Source: JANPPS01 sp964242575 (GTDB lineage Bacteria > Pseudomonadota > Alphaproteobacteria > Acetobacterales > Acetobacteraceae). Taken from it: a stretch of DNA of 64,000 nucleotides. Below are positions 1-8,140 of the stretch, piece by piece (the stretch's first letter is position 1; each line of letters opens with the position of its first letter). Position numbers and translations under genes: made by a program. The stretch lies in assembly GCA_964242575.1 (NCBI GenBank), contig CAXTCN010000009.1, positions 1 through 64,000 on the forward strand, given 5' to 3'. The notes beneath the pieces are model-generated. The model saw only the letters and a program-made list of their open reading frames with translations. It did not search any database and was not told the origin of the DNA.

Positions 1-1048
1 CCTTGGCCCACTGGATGAAGTCCGCCACGATCAGGAAGTAGCCGGGGAACCCCATCCCGGCAATCACGTCGAGCTCGTACTTCAGCCGCTCGCCATACTG
101 GGCGCGCATTGCCTCGTTCGCCCCCAGCGCGTCCATGCGCCGGACCAGCCCCTCGGTCGCCATCGCCCGGATCGTCTCGTCCTCGGTCTGGCCGGGCCGC
201 ACCTTCGGGCACATCGGCAGCAGCGGCTTGCGCGTTTCCGCCATCACCGCACAGCTTCGCGCGATGGCCAGCGTGTTGTCGCACGCGTCCGGCAGGTCGC
301 GGAACAACCGCCGCATGTCGCGCGCCGTCTTGAACCAGTGCTCGTCCGTGACCCGGCGTCGCGCCGCCTCGCTCACCTGCCGCCCCTCGGCGATGCACAG
401 CAGCGCGTCATGCGCCTCGTGCATCTTGGCCGTCGCGTAAAAACACTCGTTGGTCGCCACCAACGGCAGCCGGTGTTCGTCCGCCAGCCCAATCAGCCCC
501 GGCTCAATTGCCGCCTCGATGCTGAGGCCGTGCCGGTGCAGCTCCATCATGCAGCGGTCCGGGAACGCCTCGGCGAACCGCTCCAGCAACGCCGCCGCAT
601 CCGGCCGCCGTCCCTCCGCCAGCATGCGCGCAATCGGCCCGCGGGTGCCGCCGGTCAACAGCATCAGCCCCTCGGCATGCGCCAGCACCACATCAAGCGG
701 CAGTTGCGGATCGGCCGGGTCGCCCTGCATGAAGCCGAGTGACGACAGCCGCAGCAGGTTCGCAAGCCCGGCCGGGTCCTGCGCCAGCAGTACTATGGGG
801 TCGGGCGGCAGCCGATCGTTCTCGGGCCGGGTGATGGAGACCTGGCAGCCAATGATCGGCTGCACCCCGCGGCTGTTGCAGGCCTGGCCGAACTCCAGCG
901 CGCCAAATAGGTTGCCGCTGTCGGTGATCGCCACCGCCGGCATCGAGGCATCGCGTGCCAACGCAGCGATCTTGTCGGCTTTGATCGCCCCCTCGCTCAA
1001 CGAGTAGGACGAGTGCACCCGCAAATGCACGAAATCGGCGTGCGCCAT
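1..1048 (-). CDS. dnaE: DNA polymerase III subunit alpha, N-terminal part (cut by window edge)
   Basis: Replicative polymerase catalytic subunit of the DNA polymerase III holoenzyme. Only the first 349 codons are here; the gene continues past position 1. The N-terminus carries the PHP domain hallmark HLRVHSSYS at residues 8-16, followed by the family pattern AITDSGNLFGALEF, which matches DnaE N-termini. The ATG at 1048 comes directly after the lolD stop codon with no spacing, and a GGTGGAGG ribosome-binding site lies inside the end of lolD, so translation is probably coupled to the lol genes. The polymerase active site is not in the window. DnaE2/ImuC also has a PHP domain, but this lolC-lolD-dnaE order is typical of the replicative gene in alphaproteobacteria. 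Confidence 0.93.
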   Translation of the reverse strand, partial: MAHADFVHLRVHSSYSLSEGAIKADKIAALARDASMPAVAITDSGNLFGALEFGQACNSRGVQPIIGCQVSITRPENDRLPPDPIVLLAQDPAGLANLLRLSSLGFMQGDPADPQLPLDVVLAHAEGLMLLTGGTRGPIARMLAEGRRPDAAALLERFAEAFPDRCMMELHRHGLSIEAAIEPGLIGLADEHRLPLVATNECFYATAKMHEAHDALLCIAEGRQVSEAARRRVTDEHWFKTARDMRRLFRDLPDACDNTLAIARSCAVMAETRKPLLPMCPKVRPGQTEDETIRAMATEGLVRRMDALGANEAMRAQYGERLKYELDVIAGMGFPGYFLIVADFIQWAK

Positions 1049-1726
1049 CTAGACCTCCACCACCTTGCCGTCCCGCAGCGTGACCCGGCGGTCCATCCGC
1101 GCCGCCAGCTCCGGGTTATGCGTCGCAATCAACGCCGCCACGCCTTCCGTCCGCACCATGCGCAGCAGCTCCTCGAACACGACGCCGCTGGTGCCGACAT
1201 CCAGGTTGCCGGTCGGCTCGTCGGCCAGCAGCACGCCGGGCGCGTTGGCCAGCGCGCGCGCAATCGCCACGCGCTGCTTCTCCCCGCCCGACAGCTTGCC
1301 CGGCAAGTGCCCGGCCCGTTCCGCCAATCCGAACGCCGAAAGCAACTGCAACGCCCGCTCTCCCGCCGCCTGCCGAGGCCGTCCCGCGACCATCTGCGGC
1401 AGCACCACGTTCTCCAATGCCGTGAACTCCGCCAGCAAATGGTGCGCCTGGTATACGAAGCCGATCCGGTCGCGCCGGATGGCCGTGCGGTCCGCGTCCG
1501 GCAACTGCCCGGCGTCGCGTCCGTCCACCTCCACCACGCCCTCATCCGGCCGCTCCAGCAACCCGGCCAGGTGCAGCAAGGTGCTTTTGCCGGTGCCGGA
1601 CGGCGCGACTAGCGCCACAATCTCCCCGCTCCGCAACGTAAGGTCCGCGCCGCGCAGCACCTGCAAGTCCGCCTCCCCGCTCCGGTAGCTGCGGCTCACG
1701 CCCCGCAGCGCCAGCGGCTCACTCAT
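1049..1726 (-). CDS. lolD: Lipoprotein-releasing system ATP-binding protein LolD
   Basis: ATPase of the inner-membrane LolCDE-type complex that extracts lipoproteins and hands them to LolA for transport to the outer membrane. The 225-residue protein has a Walker A motif APSGTGKST at 41-49 (Ala replaces the usual first Gly), the Q-loop at about 93, signature LSGGEKQ at 145-151, Walker B LLADE at 166-170 followed by PTGNLD, and the H-loop histidine near 202. It starts 8 bases inside the upstream permease gene and ends directly against the dnaE start. MacB-type ATPases are related, but the pairing with a LolC/E permease settles the call. Confidence 0.95.
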   Translation of the reverse strand: MSEPLALRGVSRSYRSGEADLQVLRGADLTLRSGEIVALVAPSGTGKSTLLHLAGLLERPDEGVVEVDGRDAGQLPDADRTAIRRDRIGFVYQAHHLLAEFTALENVVLPQMVAGRPRQAAGERALQLLSAFGLAERAGHLPGKLSGGEKQRVAIARALANAPGVLLADEPTGNLDVGTSGVVFEELLRMVRTEGVAALIATHNPELAARMDRRVTLRDGKVVEV

Positions 1727-2969
1727 GCCGCAGCGCCTCGACCGGATCGGTCTGCGCGGCGCGCCAACTTGGATACAGCGTCGCCAGCAATGACAGCGTC
1801 AGCGCCATCAGCATCACCTGGCCGACCTCGCGCCAATTCAGCTTGGCCGGCAGGTGCGTCAGGTAGTAAATTTCCGGGTTGAACACGCTGGCCCCGGTGA
1901 TGGCCTCGACCCACCCCTGGATGGTCTCGATGTTGAGGCAGAACAGCACGCCCAGCAGCACGCCGATCACCGTGCCAGTCACGCCCACGCTGGCGCCAGC
2001 CATCAGGAATATCCGCATCACGGCCCCCCGCCCGGCGCCAATGGTGCGAAGCACGGCAATATCCCGCGTCTTGTCTTTCACCATCATAATCAAAGACGAA
2101 ACGACGTTGAACGCCGCCACGACTATAATCAGCGTCAAAATCAGGAACATGACGTTGCGCTCGACTTGTACGGCGGCAAAAAAGCTGTTGTTGCTTTGTT
2201 GCCAGTCCACCACCCGCACCGGCGTCCCCGCCAACGCCGCCGTGATGGCCCGGCTCACGTCGCGCACCCGTTGCGGGTCCTCCACCATGACCTCGATGTG
2301 CGACGCGCTGCCGGGTTGCTGGAAAAAGATTTGCGCGGCCTCTAGCGGTAGGAACACGAACGACGTGTCGTACTCGTTCATGCCGACCTGGAACACCGCC
2401 GCGACCTGGTAGGTCCGCACCCGAGGGATGGTGCCGAACGCCGTGGCGGCACCCTGCGGCGACACCAGAGTCAACTGGCTTCCCGGCGACAGCCCGAACT
2501 TGGACGCAAGCCCCACGCCCACCGCAATCGCGTCCTCGCCCATGAAATCATCGAGCGTTCCCGCCCGCACATGGTCGCTCACCGCCCGCATCCGCCGGAA
2601 GTCCTCCGGCGCGATGCCGCGCACCAGCCCCCCCGCCGACTGCCCGCGCGGCCCGGACAGCAGCACTTGCCCGTCCACCACCGGCACCGCCGACACGACG
2701 CCCGGCACCGCCCGTATCCGCGCCGCCGTATTGGCATAGTCCGTGAGCGGCGCGTTGACGCCATACACGCCCAAATGCCCGTTGAAGCCCAGGATGCGGT
2801 TCAGCAGGTCCACCTGGAACCCGCCCATCACCGACATGACGATAATGAGCGTCGCCACCCCGAGCGCGATTCCCACCAAACTGAATATGGCGATGACTGA
2901 GACGAAACGTTCGCCTCGCCGGGCACGCAGGTAACGGCCCGCTACGGCACGCTCGAAGGGTCCAAACAT
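1719..2969 (-). CDS. lolC: Lipoprotein-releasing ABC transporter permease (LolC/LolE family)
   Basis: Inner-membrane permease of the lipoprotein release complex, 416 residues. One N-terminal membrane helix (about residues 22-45) is followed by a large periplasmic domain and three C-terminal helices, the usual FtsX/MacB-like layout. It begins with ATG one base after the proS stop and overlaps lolD by 8 bases. Only one permease gene accompanies lolD here, so the complex may be a LolF-like homodimer, or a second permease may be encoded elsewhere; the window cannot decide. It might equally be labelled lolE. Confidence 0.93.
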   Translation of the reverse strand: MFGPFERAVAGRYLRARRGERFVSVIAIFSLVGIALGVATLIIVMSVMGGFQVDLLNRILGFNGHLGVYGVNAPLTDYANTAARIRAVPGVVSAVPVVDGQVLLSGPRGQSAGGLVRGIAPEDFRRMRAVSDHVRAGTLDDFMGEDAIAVGVGLASKFGLSPGSQLTLVSPQGAATAFGTIPRVRTYQVAAVFQVGMNEYDTSFVFLPLEAAQIFFQQPGSASHIEVMVEDPQRVRDVSRAITAALAGTPVRVVDWQQSNNSFFAAVQVERNVMFLILTLIIVVAAFNVVSSLIMMVKDKTRDIAVLRTIGAGRGAVMRIFLMAGASVGVTGTVIGVLLGVLFCLNIETIQGWVEAITGASVFNPEIYYLTHLPAKLNWREVGQVMLMALTLSLLATLYPSWRAAQTDPVEALRHE

Positions 2970-2970
2970 A

Positions 2971-4281
2971 TCAGAGGATATGGGTCAGCGCAGCGTCCAG
3001 CGAAAGCTCCAGCCGCTCCCCGGTGGCCCGGCGCTTCAACTCCACCGTGCCCGCCGCCGCCCCGCGTGGCCCCACCACGATCTGCCACGGGTGCCCCATT
3101 AGGTCCGCGTCAGCGAACTTGACCCCGGCCCGCTCCTCCCGATCATCATATAGCCCGTTGCCCGCCAGCGCCGCGTAGGCCTGTTCACAGACCTGCCCGC
3201 ACAGCGCATCCCCCTGCTTCAAGTTCAGCACCGCCGCCTGGAACGGCGCCACGCTGTCCGGCCACTTAATGCCGGCGTCGTCATGGTGCGCCTCGATCAG
3301 CGCCCCGACCAGACGCGACACCCCGATGCCGTAACTGCCCATGTTCGGGTGGACCGGCTTGCCGTCCGGCCCGGCCACCTGCAACCCCACCAACTCGCTG
3401 TACAACGTGCCGAAGTTGAAAATCTGCCCGACCTCGATGCCCCGGCCCTCGCGCCGGCGCTCGGCCGGCACCCGCTCCCAGGCCGCCAGGTCATGCTTCT
3501 CGTCGGTCGCGGCATAGGGCGTAGTGATCGCTTCAAAAAACCGGTCCACCGCGCCCGGGTCCGTGTGGTCCACATCGTCGGTGCCAACCCGGATGGTCTC
3601 CACCTCGGCGTCATAGAACACCTGGCTCTCCCCAGTCGGCGCCAGGATATGGAACTCGTGGCTCAAATCCCCGCCAATTGGCCCGGTGTCCGCCGCCATC
3701 GGCACCGCCTGCACACCCAGCCGGGCAAAGGTGCGCAAATAGGCCAGCATCATGATCCGGTAGCTCCGCACCGCCGCCGCGTGGTCCAGGTCGAACGAGT
3801 AGCCGTCCTTCATTAGGAACTCCCGCCCGCGCATCACGCCGAACCGCGGCCGGGTCTCGTCCCGGAACTTCCATTGGATGTGGTAGAGCAGTTGCGGCAG
3901 CTCACGGTAGCTCCGCACCGATTGCCGCATCAGGTCCGCCAACAACAGCTCGTTGGTCGGGCTATAGATCAGGTCCCGCTCATGCCGGTCCCGGATGCGC
4001 AGCATCTCCGGGCCGTACGCGTCATATCGCCCGGCCTCCCGCCACAAATCGGCGGATTGCAGCGTCGGCATCAGCATTTCCTGCGCGCCGACCCGGTCTT
4101 GTTCTTCCCGCACCACCTGCGCGATGTTGCGCAGCACCCGCCAGCCCGCCGGCAACCAGGCATAAATCCCCGCCGAAACCTGCCGCACCAGCCCGGCCCG
4201 CAGCATCAGCCGGTGCGACACGATCTGCGCCTCCGCCGGAACTTCCTTCAACGTTGGCAGCAGCGATCGCGAAAGTCGCAT
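2971..4281 (-). CDS. proS: Proline--tRNA ligase, short form without editing insert
   Basis: Class II aminoacyl-tRNA synthetase that charges tRNA-Pro. The 436-residue protein has class II motif 2 at about 138-155 (KFRDETRPRFGVMRGREF), the segment DTGPIGGDLSHEFHIL, motif 3 region MGSYGIGVSRLVGALIE and a C-terminal anticodon-binding domain. It is about 130 residues shorter than the E. coli enzyme because the INS editing domain between motifs 2 and 3 is missing, as is usual in alphaproteobacteria. Mischarged Ala-tRNA-Pro would then need a free-standing editing protein elsewhere. It starts with ATG at 4281 and heads a proS-lolC-lolD-dnaE unit. Confidence 0.96.
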   Translation of the reverse strand: MRLSRSLLPTLKEVPAEAQIVSHRLMLRAGLVRQVSAGIYAWLPAGWRVLRNIAQVVREEQDRVGAQEMLMPTLQSADLWREAGRYDAYGPEMLRIRDRHERDLIYSPTNELLLADLMRQSVRSYRELPQLLYHIQWKFRDETRPRFGVMRGREFLMKDGYSFDLDHAAAVRSYRIMMLAYLRTFARLGVQAVPMAADTGPIGGDLSHEFHILAPTGESQVFYDAEVETIRVGTDDVDHTDPGAVDRFFEAITTPYAATDEKHDLAAWERVPAERRREGRGIEVGQIFNFGTLYSELVGLQVAGPDGKPVHPNMGSYGIGVSRLVGALIEAHHDDAGIKWPDSVAPFQAAVLNLKQGDALCGQVCEQAYAALAGNGLYDDREERAGVKFADADLMGHPWQIVVGPRGAAAGTVELKRRATGERLELSLDAALTHIL

Positions 4282-4433
4282 TATGGTCCCTAGTCCTTAA
4301 ACGGGCGGACCCTACAGCCGATGCCGCTCCATCGCTAGCCGCCGGACCGGGTTGTTGCAGCGCACAACGTTTTCTTGCTGAAAATTAGAGCAAAGGCTCA
4401 CGATATTGCGTGACACCCAGGCATGACTTAGGT

Positions 4434-4472
4434 AACAAAAAGAAGGCCCGCGCGCTGGCAGCGCGACGGGCC
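4434..4472 (-). terminator. Rho-independent terminator of the nuo-birA-coaX-rnj-DUF1467 transcript
   Basis: On the minus strand GGCCCG (4472-4467), an unpaired T, and CGCGCT pair with AGCGCG and CGGGCC, giving a 12-bp stem with one bulged base and a 3-nt loop. It is followed directly by TTCTTTTTG. It lies downstream of the DUF1467 gene and upstream of proS, so it separates the two transcription units. Confidence 0.8.
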
Positions 4473-4497
4473 AAGTTTAGGGAGGAAACGCCACGCA

Positions 4498-4533
4498 CGC
4501 GACAGAACGGGGAGACATCCTCGTTCTGTCGCG
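4498..4533. repeat. Perfect 12-bp inverted repeat forming a long hairpin
   Basis: CGCGACAGAACG at 4498-4509 is the exact reverse complement of 4522-4533. Inside, a G-T pair and three further Watson-Crick pairs extend the stem to 16 bp, closed by the tetraloop GACA. There is no T-run on either side, so it is not a classical terminator. It sits 26 bases upstream (minus-strand sense) of the terminator. Confidence 0.75.
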
Positions 4534-4672
4534 ATGATGTGCCGCACTGCCCGTTCCCGTCCAAACAAATTTGCCCACGATTGGCACGAAAATGGCCGAT
4601 CTGGACTCGCTTTGCCTAACTCCAAGGCTATGCTGCACCCGCCCAGCCATAGCAGCCTAAAATATGTGCAAG

Positions 4673-4915
4673 TCAGCCAGGGGGACGGAATGAGAGCCAA
4701 TCGCTTTGGATCACCGCCATGGCTCCGCCCCATAGCACAGCGGATATCAGCGTCGTCACGAGCAGCTTGCGCCCAATGAACGGCCGCTCCGGAGCGCCGC
4801 GCCAGCCGGTCAGCTCGTCCGCGTCCGACACGGGACGGGTACCGAACGGCAGCACGGCAAACAGCACCGTCCACCAAATCATGGTGTAGAGCACGAAAGC
4901 CGTGAACCAGTTCAC
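4673..4915 (-). CDS. DUF1467 family small membrane protein
   Basis: An 80-residue protein matching the DUF1467 family of alphaproteobacteria; no biochemical function is known to me. Two membrane helices are visible, at about residues 4-24 and 51-69, joined by a polar loop containing LPFGTRPV, which is characteristic of the family. Translation starts at GTG with a strong GGAGG ribosome-binding site about 6 bases upstream. It lies 33 bp after rnj and is the last gene before the terminator at 4434-4472, in the conserved rnj-DUF1467-proS position. Confidence 0.85.
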   Translation of the reverse strand: MNWFTAFVLYTMIWWTVLFAVLPFGTRPVSDADELTGWRGAPERPFIGRKLLVTTLISAVLWGGAMAVIQSDWLSFRPPG

Positions 4916-4948
4916 CCGCCGCCTCCCTCTATGACCCAGGCCGGACCG

Positions 4949-6595
4949 TCACACCCGCAGCAGATGCACGTCCACCATCGGCCGCTTTTGCAGCCGCCGG
5001 CCTAGCGCCCGCCGCAACGCGGACCGCGCCGCGTCCGCCAACGCCATGTCATCCAACCGCAACCCCGCCGGCAGGCCCGCCACCGCATGGGAGAACTCCG
5101 CCGTCACCCGCGCCGTCTCCGGATCGTCCGGCTCGAACAGGCCCGGCGCGCTCACCCGCGCCTGGCCCATCACCTTCCCGGCGCCATCGACCGCGAAGCT
5201 GCCCAGCACGACGCCGTTGAACAGCATCCGCCGCCGGGCCGCGAGCACGCCGCCGTTCAGCGGCACCACCCGGTTGCCGTCGAGCGCCAGCCGCCCGACC
5301 GGCGCGCTGTCCACGACCTCCGGACGGCCCGGCGACAGGCTGAGCATGTCGCCGTCCTCCAGCATGATCGGCGTGGCGCCGGCTTCCTGCGCCAGGGCGG
5401 CGTGGGCCGAAAGGTGCCGCCATTCGCCGTGCACGGGGACCGAGTACTTCGGCTTCACCAGGGCGTAAAGCTGCCGCAGCTCGTCGCGCGCCGGGTGGCC
5501 GGACACGTGGGTCATTTCCTCATCGTCGGTGATGACCCGCACGCCGCGGCGTACCAGGCTGTCCTGCACCAGGGTGATCGGCCGCTCGTTGCCGGGGATC
5601 ATGCGGCTGCTGAAGATCACCGTATCGCCTTCTCCCAACGCGATGTTGGGATGGGTGTCGGCTGCGATGCGCGACAGGGCGCTGCGCGGCTCCCCCTGGC
5701 TGCCCGTCACCAGAATCAGCAGGTTGTCGTCCGGTACCGACCCGGCCTCATCCTCCGGCACGAACTCCGGCAGGCCGCGGAGATAGCCAGCCTCCCGCGC
5801 CGCCGCTTCCAGGTTGCGGAGCGACCGGCCGACCAGCGCCACGTGCCGCCCGGCGTCGCGCGCCGCCATGACGACGCTCTCGACCCGGGCCACGTTGCTG
5901 GCGAAGCACGTCACCGCCACCCGGCCGCGCATCGGGCGGATCAGCTTGGCCAGGCTGCGCCGCACCTCCGCCTCGCTGCCGGAATGGCCATCGACCATGG
6001 CATTGGTGCTGTCGCACACCATGGCCAGCACGCCCTCCTCGCCCAAGCGGCGGAATGCGGCCTCGTCGGTCGCCGGGCCGATCAGCGGGTCGGGGTCGAG
6101 CTTCCAGTCGCCGGTGTGCAGCACCGTGCCGTACGGGGTGCGGATGGCCAGCGCCTGCGCTTCCGGCAGGGAGTGGGCCACCGGCAGCAGCTCCAGCGAG
6201 AACGGCGGCAACTCGATGCGCCCGCCGGACGGGACCGTGTGGATGCGGACCTCGGCGAGCAACCCGGCCTCGATCAGCTTGCGCTTCAGCACCGCCGTCG
6301 CGAACGGCGTCACGTAAACGGGGCAGCGAAGCTGGCGCCACAAATGCGCCACCGCGCCGATATGGTCCTCATGCGCGTGGGTGATGACCAAGCCCAACAA
6401 CTGGTCGCGCCGCTCGGCGATGAAGCCGGGGTCGGGCATCATGATCTCGATCTCGGGATTGTCATTGCCGCCGAAGCCAATCCCGCAGTCGATCGCCAGC
6501 CATTTACCGCCGCAGCGGTACAAATTCAGGTTCATACCGATCTCGCCCGTCCCGCCCAAGGGCAGAAAGGCTAGATCACCGCTGTAAGCGTCCAT
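4949..6595 (-). CDS. rnj: Ribonuclease J
   Basis: Metallo-beta-lactamase/beta-CASP ribonuclease with 5' exonuclease and endonuclease activity, used for RNA maturation and decay in alphaproteobacteria. The 548-residue protein has the zinc motif HAHEDH at 73-78, later metal ligands in AHSLPEA and HTGDW, and the beta-CASP motif HVSGHPARDEL. The C-terminal RNase J domain is present. The ATG at 6595 directly abuts the coaX stop, with AAGGCG in the end of coaX as a likely ribosome-binding site. Confidence 0.95.
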   Translation of the reverse strand: MDAYSGDLAFLPLGGTGEIGMNLNLYRCGGKWLAIDCGIGFGGNDNPEIEIMMPDPGFIAERRDQLLGLVITHAHEDHIGAVAHLWRQLRCPVYVTPFATAVLKRKLIEAGLLAEVRIHTVPSGGRIELPPFSLELLPVAHSLPEAQALAIRTPYGTVLHTGDWKLDPDPLIGPATDEAAFRRLGEEGVLAMVCDSTNAMVDGHSGSEAEVRRSLAKLIRPMRGRVAVTCFASNVARVESVVMAARDAGRHVALVGRSLRNLEAAAREAGYLRGLPEFVPEDEAGSVPDDNLLILVTGSQGEPRSALSRIAADTHPNIALGEGDTVIFSSRMIPGNERPITLVQDSLVRRGVRVITDDEEMTHVSGHPARDELRQLYALVKPKYSVPVHGEWRHLSAHAALAQEAGATPIMLEDGDMLSLSPGRPEVVDSAPVGRLALDGNRVVPLNGGVLAARRRMLFNGVVLGSFAVDGAGKVMGQARVSAPGLFEPDDPETARVTAEFSHAVAGLPAGLRLDDMALADAARSALRRALGRRLQKRPMVDVHLLRV

Positions 6596-7405
6596 CTAAT
6601 CGCCTTCGATTGTTCTTATTCTGTCGCGGCTTAATGTGGGGGCGCGGTTCCGGTCCGCCAACAACCGGAGGCCATCAAGCGTCAGATCAGGATCGACCGT
6701 GTCGATGATGGTCGTGCCCTCCGCCAACAACGGCGCCAACCCGCCTGTCGCGATCACCTTAAGTGGCTCCTCGTACTCGGCGCGCATCCGGGTGATCAGC
6801 CCTTCGATCAAGCCGACATAGCCCCAGTAGATGCCGGACTGCATGGCGGGGATGGTCGAGCGGCCAATCACCGCCTGCGGCCGGCCGATGCCAATCCGCG
6901 GCAGCCGGGCCGCCGCCTTGTGCAGCGCCTCGATCGACAGGTTGATCCCCGGCGCGATCACCCCGCCCAGATAAGCCCCGTCCCCGTCCACCACGTCGAA
7001 GGTGGTCGCCGTGCCGAAGTCAATCACGATCAGCGGCCCGGCATAGCTTTGGTGCGCCGCCAGCGTGTTCAGCAACCGGTCCGCCCCCACTTCGGCCGGG
7101 TTGTCGACCTTGATGTCGAATCCCCAATCCAGGCTGGACCGCGCCACCAGCGGCTCCGTCTGGAACCAGTCGCGGCACAGCCGGCGCAGGTGATACAGCG
7201 CCGCCGGCACCACGGTCCCGATCACCGCGCGCTCGATCTCCGCCGCTTTCAACCCCGACAGGTTCAGCAATGTCAGCAGCCACACCGCATACTCGTCCGA
7301 GGTCCGTTGCGGCTCGGTCGCGATACGCCAGATGCCGCGCCAGCCCGACCCGTCATGCACCGCGAACACGACGTTGGTGTTCCCCGCATCGACGACCAGC
7401 AGCAC
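6596..7405 (-). CDS. coaX: Type III pantothenate kinase
   Basis: Phosphorylates pantothenate in the first step of coenzyme A synthesis. The 269-residue protein has the acetate-kinase-fold phosphate motif DAGNTN at residues 6-11, GADRLLNTLAA, DFGTATTFDVV and GGVIAPGINLS, all type III hallmarks. The start is GTG at 7405, preceded by a purine-rich AGGGGAG. It lies 3 bp after birA and directly before rnj. BirA and CoaX being adjacent is common; type III enzymes are usually not feedback-inhibited by CoA, a family property not visible here. Confidence 0.95.
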   Translation of the reverse strand: MLLVVDAGNTNVVFAVHDGSGWRGIWRIATEPQRTSDEYAVWLLTLLNLSGLKAAEIERAVIGTVVPAALYHLRRLCRDWFQTEPLVARSSLDWGFDIKVDNPAEVGADRLLNTLAAHQSYAGPLIVIDFGTATTFDVVDGDGAYLGGVIAPGINLSIEALHKAAARLPRIGIGRPQAVIGRSTIPAMQSGIYWGYVGLIEGLITRMRAEYEEPLKVIATGGLAPLLAEGTTIIDTVDPDLTLDGLRLLADRNRAPTLSRDRIRTIEGD

Positions 7406-7408
7406 CCC

Positions 7409-8140
7409 CTACTCCCCTGCCTGCAGGACTTGCCCGGTGGCGAACGCGTGCACCCGGCCTCCGGAGTGCAACAACAGCGCCCCCGTGTCCGACAGTCCGG
7501 CAAACGTGCCGCCGACTTGGCTGGCGCCGATGCCCAGCCGAAGCCAATCCCCGAGCGTAGGCCCGCGTTGCAGCCAAGCCTGCCGGACTGGCCCGAAACC
7601 ATCACGCCGCTGTATGCCGGCCCAATGGTTCAGACGTTGCAGCGTGAGCGTGGCGGCGAGCACCGCGCACGGCGCATGGGGAAGGCAGCCCGCCGTCTTG
7701 CCCGCCAACTCCGGCGCGGCCACGAGGTTGGCGCCAAACCCGATCACCAGCCACGCCAGCCTGCCGGCGGGGTTGAGCGCCGTGTCAATCAAGATGCCGC
7801 CGAGCTTGCGCCCATCCAGCAACGCGTCGTTGGGCCATTTGAGCCTGACCGTCACGCCTGGCGCCGCGGCCTCCAAAGCCTCGGCCAGCGCCACCGCCGC
7901 CAGCAACGCCCATTGCCCGGCGTCAACCGCAGGTCCGGATGGCCGCAGCAGCACCGACAGCGCCAGGTTCCCCGGCAGCGTCTCCCATTGGCGTCCACGG
8001 CTGCCCCGCCCATGGGTTTGCCGGGCGGCCAGCACTGCCAAGCCTGCGGGCTCTCCCGCCTGCGCCAGCGTTGCGCATAAATCAGACGTTGACTCGATCG
8101 TCTCGAACCGCTGCAGCCGCCAGCCCGGCGGCGGGTTCAA
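7409..8140 (-). CDS. birA: Biotin--[acetyl-CoA-carboxylase] ligase, without DNA-binding domain
   Basis: Attaches biotin to the carboxyl-carrier protein of biotin enzymes. The 243-residue protein has the biotinyl-AMP loop GRGSRGRQW, KWPNDALLDGRKLGGIL and a C-terminal SH3-like domain. There is no N-terminal helix-turn-helix, so it is a ligase only and not a biotin operon repressor. I place the start at TTG 8140, which overlaps the nuoN stop in the sequence TTGA; the same frame stays open far upstream inside nuoN, but that part is antisense-like shadow sequence without family similarity. Confidence 0.9.
   Translation of the reverse strand: MNPPPGWRLQRFETIESTSDLCATLAQAGEPAGLAVLAARQTHGRGSRGRQWETLPGNLALSVLLRPSGPAVDAGQWALLAAVALAEALEAAAPGVTVRLKWPNDALLDGRKLGGILIDTALNPAGRLAWLVIGFGANLVAAPELAGKTAGCLPHAPCAVLAATLTLQRLNHWAGIQRRDGFGPVRQAWLQRGPTLGDWLRLGIGASQVGGTFAGLSDTGALLLHSGGRVHAFATGQVLQAGE

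Larger units (their letters stand above)
4282..4672. other. 391-bp intergenic region between DUF1467 gene and proS, highly structured
   Basis: No convincing protein gene is present. Read on the minus strand it has, in order, a small hairpin around 4626-4655, a long hairpin at 4498-4533 and a terminator at 4434-4472, followed by the proS leader. The succession of hairpins ending in an intrinsic terminator is what a processed 3' UTR or a small RNA would look like. I could not recognise a known RNA family, and I see no clear promoter for either the possible RNA or proS. Confidence 0.5.

Noticed and set aside
4410..4619. A 69-codon plus-strand frame beginning with a basic stretch in the DUF1467-proS gap
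   Set aside because: It runs through the terminator and the 4498-4533 hairpin, starts at GTG without a ribosome-binding site and has no recognisable similarity.
5087..6574. A 495-codon plus-strand frame opposite rnj
   Set aside because: Same shadow composition, no ribosome-binding site or similarity; rnj has intact catalytic motifs on the other strand.
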